This document shows, piece by piece, positions 9,956 to 19,263 of a DNA stretch of 64,000 nt. Every line of letters begins with the position of its first letter. Positions within the stretch are counted from its first letter, which is position 1. Below the pieces are notes generated by a model. The model had not been told where the DNA came from and made no database searches. It saw only the letters and a list, made by a program, of their open reading frames with translations. The stretch is from Fusobacterium varium (GTDB taxonomy: Bacteria > Fusobacteriota > Fusobacteriia > Fusobacteriales > Fusobacteriaceae): assembly GCA_900637705.1 (NCBI GenBank), contig LR134390.1, forward strand, positions 2,108,001 to 2,172,000, in the 5' to 3' direction. Both the position numbers and the translations under genes were made by a program.

Positions 9956-11008
9956 ATGGAATTAACAGTTAGAAATTGGGGCAAAACAAAATTTGATGAA
10001 ACAGTGAAGTTATATACTCTCAAAAATGATTTTTTAGAAGTTGAAATCTTAAATTATGGAGGAATTATAAGAAAAATATCTTTTCCAGATAAAAATGGGA
10101 AAGTCGAAAATGTAGTTTTAAATTTGAATAGTATTTCTGATTATGAAGAAAAATCTCCTTATTTTGGTGCTATAGTTGGAAGAAATGCTGGAAGAATATC
10201 CAATGCTGAATTAAAAATAAAAGATAGAATATATAAACTTAATAGCAATAGTGGAAATAATAATATTCATGGAGGAATAAATAATTTCAGTCATAAAATA
10301 TGGAATGTTGAGGAAATAAAAGGAGATGATTTTATTGGTCTGGATCTCACACTAAAAAGTCCTCATCTGGAGGAAGGATTTCCAGGAAATGTTTCTGTTT
10401 CTGTAAAATACATATTAAAAAATGATGAATTATCTCTTGAGTATAATGGAACTACAGACAGAGAAACATATATAAATCTTACCAACCACTCATATTTTAA
10501 TTTAAGTGGAGATTTTAAAAGAGATATTTCTGATGAATACCTAAAACTTAATTCTAGTGCTTTCATTGCTGTAGATGAGGCTACACTTCCTGTAAAAATA
10601 GCTGAAGTAAACAGTACTCCTTTTGATTTTCATGAATTCTCTCTTTTAAAAGCCTCTCTTGATTCTGATAATGAGCAAATCAAGATTGTAAATAATGGAC
10701 TGGATCACCCTTTCATTTTAAATCAAGATAAAGATATACCTGCTGCTGAACTTAAAGATAAGCTTTCTGGAAGAATGTTAAAAGTCTTTACCGACCAGCC
10801 AGCAGTTGTTATATACAGTGGAAATTACCTTCATGAGGTTGGAAAACTTTCAAATGATATAGAGTGTAAAAAACACATGGGAATCTGTTTTGAAACTCAA
10901 GATTATCCTAATGTTTTAAATTTTCTTCCTGAAAAAAGTAAAATATACTCACCATCAAATCCTTATATTCAAAAAACTATTTTTAAATTTTTAATAAATA
11001 AAAATTAA
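9956..11008 (+). CDS. galM: Aldose 1-epimerase (mutarotase)
   Basis: 350 residues, the normal length. It interconverts alpha and beta anomers of galactose, glucose and related sugars. The catalytic set is visible: His in 'NNNIHGG', His in 'TNHSYFNL', and the general base Glu in 'FETQDYPN'. The ribosome site is AGAGGTGA, 7 bases before the ATG. An extended -10 (TGTTAGAAT, 9926-9934) just upstream is a likely promoter. No galK or galT is next to it; it is followed at 16 bp by the LysO genes, which do not share its pathway. Confidence 0.92.
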   Translation: MELTVRNWGKTKFDETVKLYTLKNDFLEVEILNYGGIIRKISFPDKNGKVENVVLNLNSISDYEEKSPYFGAIVGRNAGRISNAELKIKDRIYKLNSNSGNNNIHGGINNFSHKIWNVEEIKGDDFIGLDLTLKSPHLEEGFPGNVSVSVKYILKNDELSLEYNGTTDRETYINLTNHSYFNLSGDFKRDISDEYLKLNSSAFIAVDEATLPVKIAEVNSTPFDFHEFSLLKASLDSDNEQIKIVNNGLDHPFILNQDKDIPAAELKDKLSGRMLKVFTDQPAVVIYSGNYLHEVGKLSNDIECKKHMGICFETQDYPNVLNFLPEKSKIYSPSNPYIQKTIFKFLINKN

Positions 11009-11024
11009 TAAAGGGGGAAATTTT

Positions 11025-11300
11025 ATGCATGACATTATATTATATATTCTTATAATTTCTGTAGGCTATTTTATAACTAAAAAAGGGTGGATTCCTAAAA
11101 TTATTGACAGAAAAGTTGGACTTCTTCAGACTTTATCTCTATTTTTCCTACTTGGAGTAATGGGGTACAAAATAGGTTCAGATGATAAAATTATTGCTAA
11201 TTTTCACATACTAGGATTAGAATCTATCATAGTAGCAGCCTGCGCAGTATTAGGCAGCATACTTTTAACTCATATTTTTTACAGAGGAGGGGATAAATAA
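11025..11300 (+). CDS. LysO family transporter, N-terminal piece
   Basis: 91 residues with three hydrophobic segments, matching the N-terminal third of the lysine exporter LysO (DUF340, YbjE). It starts after AAGGGGGAAA. Its stop codon overlaps the ATG of the next gene by one base (TAATG at 11298-11302), a layout for translational coupling. In Escherichia coli LysO is a single protein; here the transporter is divided into a small and a large subunit, and both are co-oriented and in good condition, so this is a natural split and not a break. Confidence 0.75.
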   Translation: MHDIILYILIISVGYFITKKGWIPKIIDRKVGLLQTLSLFFLLGVMGYKIGSDDKIIANFHILGLESIIVAACAVLGSILLTHIFYRGGDK

Positions 11301-11902
11301 TGCTTGGAATAGCTTTATCTGTTATTATAGGAGCTCTTCTTGGATTTTTCCATAAAAGCCCTCTTGTCTTAGCTCATGCTGATAATCTTATTAAATTTGG
11401 ATTATGTCTTCTTTTATTCTTTGTTGGAATAGATATAGGAAAAAACCAAAGTGTTTTTGAACAATTGAAAACTTTAAATAAAAAAGTATTATTGCTACCT
11501 TTTATAACAATAATTGGTTCTTTACTTGGTGGAGTTGTTGCTTCTTTTATCACTACTCTTTCTTTAGGTGAAGGAATAGCAGTGAGTTCTGGTATGGGTT
11601 GGTATTCATTTTCTGCTATAGAGCTTTCTAAAATAAATGCTCAATTAGGTGGAACAGCTTTTCTTTCAAATGTGTTCAGAGAACTTTTAGCAATATTTAC
11701 AATACCATTTATAGCTGCCAAAATTGGATCATTTCAATCTGTATCATCTGCTGGTGCTACTGCAATGGATTCTGTTCTTCCTGTTATCAACAGAAGCAAT
11801 CCCCCTGATATATCTATAATAGCTTTTTACTCAGGACTTGTTATTACAATAATTGTTCCTGTCATGGTTCCAGCTGTTGTAGCAATATTCAGCTTAAGTT
11901 AA
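11300..11902 (+). CDS. Lysine exporter LysO family protein, C-terminal piece
   Basis: 200 residues with about six transmembrane segments. The conserved segment 'GMGWYSFSAIELSK' and the following 'FLSNVFRELLAIFTIPF' belong to the LysO/DUF340 core. The family exports L-lysine and the toxic analogue thialysine in E. coli; the substrate here is inferred. It is translationally coupled to the 91-residue gene before it and is followed by a strong terminator, so galM and the two lysO pieces form one transcription unit. Confidence 0.85.
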   Translation: MLGIALSVIIGALLGFFHKSPLVLAHADNLIKFGLCLLLFFVGIDIGKNQSVFEQLKTLNKKVLLLPFITIIGSLLGGVVASFITTLSLGEGIAVSSGMGWYSFSAIELSKINAQLGGTAFLSNVFRELLAIFTIPFIAAKIGSFQSVSSAGATAMDSVLPVINRSNPPDISIIAFYSGLVITIIVPVMVPAVVAIFSLS

Positions 11903-11910
11903 AATTTTTA

Positions 11911-11938
11911 AAACGATTATTTTTATAATCGTTTTTTT
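11911..11938 (+). terminator. Rho-independent terminator of galM-lysO
   Basis: Arms AAACGATTA and TAATCGTTT with a short T/A loop are followed by a T run to 11938. It lies 9 bp after the LysO stop codon. Confidence 0.85.
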
Positions 11939-12058
11939 ATTTTGATAATATAATTATAAAATATAGAAATTTTTTATAAATAATTGAAGCATTTAAAATA
12001 TTAATGACTTATAGATTTAAATATAGTTTTTATCTATAAAGTCCACTATTCATAAAAA

Positions 12059-12103
12059 TTGACATTTTCAGTAAGAAATGTTAAGATAATTTTGTTATCT
12101 TAA
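12059..12103 (+). promoter_or_regulatory. Promoter with palindromic operator over the -10
   Basis: TTGACA at 12059-12064, a 17-bp spacer and TAAGAT at 12082-12087 form a promoter. A perfect 9-bp inverted repeat TTAAGATAA / TTATCTTAA (12081-12089 and 12095-12103, 5-bp spacer) covers the -10 and the expected start point. Without a following T run it is not a terminator, so a repressor site is the natural reading. It controls the 86-residue gene and the DJ-1 gene downstream. Confidence 0.6.
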
Positions 12104-12138
12104 ACAAATTTAATACATATAAAGAGGTGAAAAAAATT

Positions 12139-12399
12139 ATGTCTATAATTGAAAACTGGGAAGAGGAGCTGTATGATTCTACTTTTGATACTATATATGA
12201 AGCTCTTGTTGAGGAATACAAAAAAGGACTACTTACTATTGAGGAATTAGATAGAAACATTGCTGAACAGCAACAGATTCTTCTTAATGCTTTCTTTGAA
12301 GGAGAAACTAAATCTGTATATTGTAACGCAGTGGTAGATGCTCATCAATTTGTTCGTTCATTGATTACTCAAGGAAAATTGACTGTAGAAAATCTATAA
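12139..12399 (+). CDS. Hypothetical protein, 86 aa
   Basis: Small, soluble, mostly helical acidic protein. The frame can be read from GTG 12127, but that GTG is part of the ribosome site AGAGGTG; ATG 12139, 9 bases later, is the correct start. It has a single Cys in 'SVYCNAVVDAH' and no recognised domain. It is followed at 24 bp by the DJ-1/PfpI gene with its own AAGGAGGT site, so the two are one operon under the palindromic promoter at 12059-12103. Function unknown. Confidence 0.7.
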   Translation: MSIIENWEEELYDSTFDTIYEALVEEYKKGLLTIEELDRNIAEQQQILLNAFFEGETKSVYCNAVVDAHQFVRSLITQGKLTVENL

Positions 12400-12423
12400 T
12401 TAATATACTAAGGAGGTATCAGT

Positions 12424-12969
12424 ATGAAAAAAGTTTATGTTTTGTTGGCAGATGGTTTTGAACTTATTGAAGCCTTAACTCCTGTTGATGTTTTAAGAAG
12501 AGGTGGAATAGATGTAAAAACTGTTTCTATTACTTCTGAAAAAAATATTATGTCAGCTCAAGAAGTATTGGTTAAAGCTGATACTACTTTAAAAGAAACT
12601 GATATAAAAGATGGAGATATGCTTGTACTACCTGGAGGATATCCTGGATATGTCAATCTTGGAAACTCTAATGAAGTCGTAGAACTTGTCAAATTTTATG
12701 TAAATAATGGTAAATTTGTAGGCGCTATATGTGGAGCTCCTTCAATTTTAGGAAATCATGATATTGCCCCTGGAAAAAAAGTAACATGCCATACTTCTAT
12801 AAAAAATCTTATGAAAAATTATCAATATGAAGAAAAAAATATTGTTAGAGATGATAAAATTATAACTGGTATGGGTGCAGGACATTCTGTTGCCTTTGCA
12901 TTTAAATTAGCTGAGGCTTTGCTTGATTCGGATACTATAAGCAAAATAAAAACTGGTATGGAATTATAA
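12424..12969 (+). CDS. DJ-1/PfpI family protein (ThiJ/YajL-like)
   Basis: 181 residues with the class I glutamine amidotransferase-like fold. The reactive nucleophile Cys is in the elbow 'GAICGAPS', the conserved Glu early in 'DGFELIEALTP', and 'LVLPGGYPG' supplies the oxyanion region. Family members act as methylglyoxal/glyoxal hydratases, chaperones or protein deglycases. In Bacillus subtilis a DJ-1 member (yraA) is controlled with an alcohol dehydrogenase by the MerR protein AdhR; here an iron ADH and a Cys54 MerR protein lie within 2 kb, so a role in aldehyde stress is plausible. Confidence 0.9.
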   Translation: MKKVYVLLADGFELIEALTPVDVLRRGGIDVKTVSITSEKNIMSAQEVLVKADTTLKETDIKDGDMLVLPGGYPGYVNLGNSNEVVELVKFYVNNGKFVGAICGAPSILGNHDIAPGKKVTCHTSIKNLMKNYQYEEKNIVRDDKIITGMGAGHSVAFAFKLAEALLDSDTISKIKTGMEL

Positions 12970-13020
12970 AATTTATTCATTTTTTGTTATTTTTTTATTT
13001 GATTTCAAAAAATTTTAATA

Positions 13021-13049
13021 TTGACTAAAAATAATAGATAGGGTATACT
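13021..13049 (+). promoter_or_regulatory. Strong promoter for a candidate small RNA
   Basis: TTGACT at 13021-13026, exactly 17 bp, and TATACT at 13044-13049. This is one of the best sigma-70 promoters in the window, yet no coding frame follows before a terminator. The expected start is about 13056. Confidence 0.75.
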
Positions 13050-13055
13050 TTAATC

Positions 13056-13170
13056 GAGACTGACACAGTAAATTAGATTTCTGTAACCCCCAGAGTCTAT
13101 TTTTAGTCTTTGTTTTTTTAACACTCCCCCGTGTTATAAAAAAGCCCCTCTATTATTGAGGGGACTTTTT
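13056..13170 (+). ncRNA. Candidate small RNA with two C5 loops
   Basis: The transcript from the promoter at 13021-13049 would be about 60-115 nt with no coding frame. It folds as follows: outer stem AGACT (13057-13061) with AGTCT (13094-13098); inner stem ACAG (13065-13068) with CTGT (13081-13084), leaving AACCCCCAG unpaired; then a hairpin AACAC (13120-13124) with GTGTT (13131-13135) and loop TCCCCC; and finally the terminator CCCCTC (13145-13150) with GAGGGG (13158-13163) plus a T run. A T7 run at 13113-13119 could also end a shorter form. C-rich unpaired loops are complementary to the G-rich ribosome sites common here (such as AAGGGGGAA), which suggests a trans-acting RNA. The last hairpin is also the terminator of the opposing dehydrogenase gene. 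Confidence 0.55.
13145..13163. terminator. Bidirectional terminator
   Basis: Six-base arms CCCCTC / GAGGGG around a 7-base loop, with an A run before and a T run after, so it can end both the plus-strand RNA and the minus-strand alcohol dehydrogenase transcript. Confidence 0.85.
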
Positions 13171-13196
13171 TATTTTATTATATTGTTACTGTAATT

Positions 13197-14360
13197 TTAT
13201 TTTGCCAATTTTAATATTTCAAACACATCATTTTCATACAATTTTTTGAAATTTCCTTGTGGTCCTTTTCTACAACATTTTTCTGCCATCTCTTTTAATC
13301 TATCATCGGGAATATCAACTTCATGCAAATATACAGGAAGCCCTAAACTATAGTAAAATTCTTCAAGTTTTTGAATACCTTGTTTTACTACAAGCTCTTT
13401 ATCTGTAAGAGTCATGTTCACATCAAATACACGAACTGCAAATTGTACAAATCTATCCATATTCTCATGACACACATATTTCATCCATGCAGGAAACACA
13501 ATTGAAAGTCCTGCACCATGAGCTATGTCATATATAGCACTGATTTCATGCTCTATTTGATGAGAACCCCAATCTCCAAGACGCCCTGTATTTAAAAGAC
13601 TGTTATGAGCTATTGTTCCAGCCCACATAATTTCAGCACGTACATCATAATTTTCTGGTTCTTTAATCGCAAGAGGAGCATAATCTATAACTGTTTTCAT
13701 AGTTGCTTCTATTAATCTGTCTGTAAAATCTACATGTTCTACTTGAGTAAAATAACGCTCCATAAGATGAGCTAATATATCTGAAGCTCCACAGGCAGTT
13801 TGATAACTTGGAAGAGAGAATGTAAATTCAGGATTCATTATTGCAAACTTAGGAATCATTGAAACATTTCCACATGAACGTTTTAAAAGTCCTTCTTCCT
13901 TTGTGATAACGCTTCCCATACTTGATTCGCTTCCTGCTGCTGGTATAGTCAATACTACTCCAATTGGAAGTGCTTCATCAGGTCCAGCCTTTCTTTCATA
14001 AAAATCCCATACATCTCCATCATAATTCACTCCAGCTGCTATTCCTTTGGCAGTATCAATTGTACTTCCTCCACCTACAGCCAGTATCGCATCTAATTTA
14101 TGTTCTCTACATAGTTTAATACCCTCTTTTACTAATTTTAATCTCGGGTTAGGCTGTACTCCTCCTAATTCTACAAAAGAGATATTTTCGGCATTTAAGG
14201 ACTTCACAACAGTATCATATAGTCCTATTCTCTTAATAGTTCCTCCCCCATATACTAAAAGTACACGACTCCCTAATTTCTTCATTTCTTTCCCCACTTG
14301 ATTTTCAGTTCCTTTTCCAAAAATAATTTTTGCTGGGTTGTAAAAAGTAAAATTTTCCAT
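13197..14360 (-). CDS. Iron-containing alcohol dehydrogenase (butanol dehydrogenase type)
   Basis: 387 residues, typical of group III Fe-ADH (BdhA/YqhD type). The N-terminal half binds NAD(P)H with the signature 'AVGGGSTIDTAKGIA'. The C-terminal half carries the metal ligands: Asp and His in 'GASDILAHLMERYF', His in 'IEHEISAIYDIAHGAGL' and a second His there. It reduces aldehydes to alcohols, or the reverse. The start ATG follows GAGGAGGAAG. The MerR regulator lies 152 bp upstream on the same strand; the gap between them has no copy of the MerR palindrome, so read-through from the MerR promoter is the simplest control. Confidence 0.9.
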   Translation of the reverse strand: MENFTFYNPAKIIFGKGTENQVGKEMKKLGSRVLLVYGGGTIKRIGLYDTVVKSLNAENISFVELGGVQPNPRLKLVKEGIKLCREHKLDAILAVGGGSTIDTAKGIAAGVNYDGDVWDFYERKAGPDEALPIGVVLTIPAAGSESSMGSVITKEEGLLKRSCGNVSMIPKFAIMNPEFTFSLPSYQTACGASDILAHLMERYFTQVEHVDFTDRLIEATMKTVIDYAPLAIKEPENYDVRAEIMWAGTIAHNSLLNTGRLGDWGSHQIEHEISAIYDIAHGAGLSIVFPAWMKYVCHENMDRFVQFAVRVFDVNMTLTDKELVVKQGIQKLEEFYYSLGLPVYLHEVDIPDDRLKEMAEKCCRKGPQGNFKKLYENDVFEILKLAK

Positions 14361-14512
14361 TTTGCATCTTCCTCCTCGTATAATAATGTTATCTAATTAA
14401 TTTTCTATTAATTATTTATTTTCATAAAATCTTTTCTTTTACTCTTTTCTATCTCATCTTTTATATAAGATAATATTTATAACAGATAGAGGTCATAGTC
14501 TTAAAAGTATTA

Positions 14513-14926
14513 CTATATGTCACAGTTTTCTGGATAAAACTTTTTCTTCACATTTTTAGAACTTCCTACTTTGCAGGCAGCTTCATAATAATCTAATTTT
14601 TTACTGATTTTATTTAATTCTTTTTTTAGCTCCTCTATTTTTTCCTCCACCATTTTTTTCTGCTTCAATACCATTTTTCTTCTCTCTTCGAGGGTAGAAT
14701 CTCCCATTGTTGTATATTTTACAAATTTTCTTATTTCTTTAATCGGCATTCCTGTATTTTTCAAACAGGTAATAGTATTTATTATCTCCATATCCTTTTC
14801 ATCATATACTCTTCTTCCAGCTTCATCTCTTCTAATGGATCCCAGAAGCTCCTCTTTTTCATAATATCTTAAAGTATATTCTGTAAGACCAGTTTCTTCT
14901 GCTACTTTTTTTATACTAAGACTCAT
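14513..14926 (-). CDS. MerR family regulator, NmlR/AdhR-like with Cys54
   Basis: 137 residues: an N-terminal winged helix-turn-helix (residues 1-70, 'TLRYYEKEELL') and a coiled-coil dimerisation helix (about 75-115). There is a Cys at position 54 ('TITCLKN'), where the thiol-sensing subgroup NmlR/AdhR has its conserved Cys. That subgroup responds to formaldehyde, methylglyoxal and other electrophiles. Two more Cys are near the C-terminus. The promoter just upstream has a perfect palindrome inside a 19-bp spacer (14954-14984), so the protein is very probably autoregulated. The next gene on the strand is an iron alcohol dehydrogenase. Confidence 0.88.
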   Translation of the reverse strand: MSLSIKKVAEETGLTEYTLRYYEKEELLGSIRRDEAGRRVYDEKDMEIINTITCLKNTGMPIKEIRKFVKYTTMGDSTLEERRKMVLKQKKMVEEKIEELKKELNKISKKLDYYEAACKVGSSKNVKKKFYPENCDI

Positions 14927-14953
14927 AAATTTCCCCCTCCTTCCTTTATATTT

Positions 14954-14984
14954 AGTATATACATTAGAGTATACTCTAAGTCAA
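14954..14984 (-). promoter_or_regulatory. MerR-type promoter with operator in a 19-bp spacer
   Basis: Reading on the minus strand, TTGACT (14984-14979) and TATACT (14959-14954) are separated by 19 bp, the long spacer diagnostic for promoters activated by MerR proteins. The spacer holds the perfect 16-bp palindrome TTAGAGTATACTCTAA (14964-14979). It lies about 28 bp upstream of the merR-like ATG. Both layout and palindrome match NmlR/AdhR-type operators. Confidence 0.85.
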
Positions 14985-15060
14985 GAGTAAAAATAAAAAA
15001 AGATGATTTTAAATGTTTTTAAGCTTTAATGCTTTCAACATACAATCATCTTTAAATCTT

Positions 15061-15753
15061 TTAAACAAATACCCTTACAAGAGGTGCTATAACTATTGTA
15101 AGTATTCCTGCTATAACTATTGACAGAGCACTCATAGCTCCTTCCACTTCTCCCATCTCTATTGCCCTGCTTGTTCCCACAGCATGACTTGATATTCCTA
15201 TACCTATTCCTTTTGCCACTGGGTGTTTTATTCTAAATATAGAAAGTATATAAGGAGCAGAAACATTTCCTGTAATTCCTGTTATTACTATTGCAAAAAC
15301 TGTTATTGAAGGAATACCTCCAAGCAGTGTAGAAAGTTCTATTCCTATTGGTGTTGTAATAGATTTAGGCATAAATGAAAGCAAAAGCTTCTGATCTATT
15401 CCCATCAATTTTCCCAATACTACTACAGAAACAATAGCAACAATTGAACCTACTATACCTCCTCCCATTATTGGAACAAAATTCTTTTTTAAAAGCTCTA
15501 TCTGTCTGAAAAGAGGAATAGCCAATACAACTGTTGCAGGTGCTAAAAAGAAAACTATAAAATTTCCTCCCTGCATATAGTTATTGACAGGTATCTTAAA
15601 AAAGTTAAGAAAAAGTATAACTATAATAGTTCCAATCAAAAGGGGATTGAACAATGCCATTTTCGTTTTTTTAAATATTAATTTTCCTATTTCAAAAGCT
15701 ACAAGACTTATTATTACTCCAAAAAATGGATTATTAGTCAATACTTCTACCAT
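15061..15753 (-). CDS. lrgB: LrgB family membrane protein
   Basis: 230 residues, about eight transmembrane segments, with the LrgB/CidB signature 'FMPKSITTPIGIELS' and 'GIGISSHAVGTSRA'. LrgAB/CidAB proteins were described as holin-like modulators of murein hydrolase activity and, in some bacteria, form a pyruvate carrier. The gene starts inside the 3' end of the lrgA gene (20-bp overlap), which implies coupled translation. Confidence 0.92.
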   Translation of the reverse strand: MVEVLTNNPFFGVIISLVAFEIGKLIFKKTKMALFNPLLIGTIIVILFLNFFKIPVNNYMQGGNFIVFFLAPATVVLAIPLFRQIELLKKNFVPIMGGGIVGSIVAIVSVVVLGKLMGIDQKLLLSFMPKSITTPIGIELSTLLGGIPSITVFAIVITGITGNVSAPYILSIFRIKHPVAKGIGIGISSHAVGTSRAIEMGEVEGAMSALSIVIAGILTIVIAPLVRVFV

Positions 15754-16099
15754 GTTTTCTCTCCCTTCTCTCTATGAGATATTGAACAGTTATTCCTGTT
15801 ACTACCATTGTTAATAAAGTCGTAAAAATAAGTAAAAATATTATTTTTAGCAACCCTGTTTTTAATAAATATAATGATTCAATCAATTTTACAGAAGGAG
15901 GCATAAAAAATATTGTCATATTCAGCAGCAAAAAATCTCCTGCTCTTTCTATCTTCTCCAGCTTCAGCACTTTAAAATAAAGCAGTGCAAAAAGTAAGAG
16001 CATTCCATTAATCGTTCCTGGAATTGGCAAATTAAACACTTCTGTAAGAATAATCCCAATATAATTAATTATAAAAATAATTAAAAATTCTTGTATCAT
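15734..16099 (-). CDS. lrgA: CidA/LrgA family holin-like protein
   Basis: 121 residues with four hydrophobic helices and the family pattern 'LPIPGTINGMLLLF'. It is the partner of LrgB, whose gene overlaps the 3' end. The start ATG has a GGAGGGA site. A regular promoter (16128-16156) lies upstream. No LytTR-type two-component pair, the usual regulator of lrgAB, is nearby. Confidence 0.9.
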   Translation of the reverse strand: MIQEFLIIFIINYIGIILTEVFNLPIPGTINGMLLLFALLYFKVLKLEKIERAGDFLLLNMTIFFMPPSVKLIESLYLLKTGLLKIIFLLIFTTLLTMVVTGITVQYLIERRERKHGRSID

Positions 16100-16127
16100 T
16101 TTCTTCCCTCCTACATTCTAAAAAAAT

Positions 16128-16156
16128 ATTTTAGCACATTTTGTTCTTAGTTGCAA
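16128..16156 (-). promoter_or_regulatory. Promoter of lrgAB
   Basis: On the minus strand TTGCAA (16156-16151), a 17-bp spacer and TAAAAT (16133-16128), with TG one base before the -10. Confidence 0.6.
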
Positions 16157-16203
16157 AGTAAAAAATATTTTTTTCTTGAATTATAAATATCTTTATACTA
16201 AAA

Positions 16204-16251
16204 AAGTACACCTTATTAAAACAGATTTATTCTGTCTTTATAGGTGTACTT
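16204..16251 (-). terminator. Terminator of the lysS operon
   Basis: Long hairpin with outer arms AAGTACACCT / AGGTGTACTT and inner arms ACAGA / TCTGT. On the minus strand it is followed by a T run, so it ends the transcript of lysS, whose stop is at 16284. Confidence 0.8.
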
Positions 16252-16283
16252 CAATCTTAGTTTATATAGTTTTAAGTTTTAAA

Positions 16284-17792
<1,509 letters not shown>

Positions 17793-19205
17793 TTAATTTA
17801 ATTTTAACAAATATATACTACTTTTTGTACTCCATGATGACTTTGGAAATTTCTGTCTTACAAAAGTAAAATAATTTCTGCTTTCTTCTTTATTTCCAAG
17901 TTTATCATAAGCTATTCCCATATTATAGTATATTTCTGCCTTTTTGTCATCGCTTTTTTCTATATTAAGTGCTTTTTTATAATTATCTATAGCTTTTTGA
18001 TAATTTTCAAGTTGAAAATTGCTCTGTCCCATATAAAAATAAATATCTTTAGTTTCAGCATAATCTTTATTTATACTTAGAGCTTTTTCAAAGTGTACCA
18101 ATGCTTCTACATAACTTCCTTGATTGAAACTGTTTTCTCCATCGCTTAAAAATGATCTGAATTGAGTATAGTTTTTATTCTCAAGTTCTGCCATTGGATC
18201 TACTATTTCTCCTTCAGCCTTAGTAAATATAGATTCTAATAGTTCAGGAGCAATTCCCTCAATAGTTCCATTTATATATTGAGTTCCTCTATTTATATCT
18301 CCATTTTTTAAGTACCAGTTACCTATGAATTCAGCTGTTTCCTTTGTTGGTTCATCTCTAAAATATTTTTCCAAAAATTCTATTTCCCCTCTATCAACAG
18401 AAGTTTTTGAAAGTATTATTTTTTTTAATTCAGGATTAAGAATAGTATTTGCTGAATTATATTCCAACAATACTGGATCTAATTTAGTGCCAGCACTTCC
18501 TATTCCTGAAAGAGTATCTAATATTGTCAATTTATCCTGTTCATCTAAAGTTTTATATTTTTTCAAAAATTCTATCTCTTCTTTTACAACTTTTGTGTTA
18601 CCATCTTTTCCTGCTAATTCCATCAGCATGAAAGATATCTCTTTATCTCTAAAACTGTCTGGAAAAGCCATTCTATGTAAAGCCACACTATTTTGTAATT
18701 GTTTTATATCATTCTTAGCATAATTTTTTAGAATTATATCATAATTATTCTGTTCCGTAAATCTATATTTTAATTTATTTAATATTTTTATCCTTCTTGT
18801 TACTCCACCCATAGAGTAAACATCTAAAGTAAATTCTCCCTGATATATACTTCTAAATACTAAATTCTTTCCCTTTATTCCCAATTCATAAGAAATATTT
18901 CTTGGATAAGACATAAGTTTAAAATCATCTTCTGATTTTAAAGGAATAAAAAGATAATCTCCAGCATATACTTCAAAAGTATTTCCATTATAATTTTCTG
19001 AGTATTCTTTACTTTTTCCCTCTCTTAATGCTCTTGAAACTTCATCTAAAATACCAGAAGAATCACTTTCTGCCAGAATGATTGTTTCTTGTGTTAATGG
19101 TTGTTCTTCACTTCTTCCCCATATGCTTCCCAAGTCAGTTTTTTGAGGAAGTCCAGTACAACTGTACATAGTAAGAAGAATTAATAAGTACCCTATCGCT
19201 TTCAT
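17793..19205 (-). CDS. TPR-repeat lipoprotein
   Basis: 470 residues. The N-terminus is a lipoprotein signal with Cys at about residue 16 ('LLTMYSCTG'). The C-terminal third holds at least two clear tetratricopeptide repeats ('ALVHFEKALSINKDYAET' and 'AIDNYKKALNIEKSDDKK') plus a third ('AEIYYNMGIAYDKLGNKEES'). The middle part is of unknown fold. The protein should sit in the periplasm anchored to a membrane and act as a scaffold, by analogy to YfiO/BamD- or PilF-type proteins. It precedes lysS by 27 bp. A specific function cannot be read. Confidence 0.85.
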   Translation of the reverse strand: MKAIGYLLILLTMYSCTGLPQKTDLGSIWGRSEEQPLTQETIILAESDSSGILDEVSRALREGKSKEYSENYNGNTFEVYAGDYLFIPLKSEDDFKLMSYPRNISYELGIKGKNLVFRSIYQGEFTLDVYSMGGVTRRIKILNKLKYRFTEQNNYDIILKNYAKNDIKQLQNSVALHRMAFPDSFRDKEISFMLMELAGKDGNTKVVKEEIEFLKKYKTLDEQDKLTILDTLSGIGSAGTKLDPVLLEYNSANTILNPELKKIILSKTSVDRGEIEFLEKYFRDEPTKETAEFIGNWYLKNGDINRGTQYINGTIEGIAPELLESIFTKAEGEIVDPMAELENKNYTQFRSFLSDGENSFNQGSYVEALVHFEKALSINKDYAETKDIYFYMGQSNFQLENYQKAIDNYKKALNIEKSDDKKAEIYYNMGIAYDKLGNKEESRNYFTFVRQKFPKSSWSTKSSIYLLKLN

Positions 19206-19263
19206 TTTACCTCCTATTTATGAAAATAGAGCATAAATCAGATATGCTCTATTCAAAAGATTA

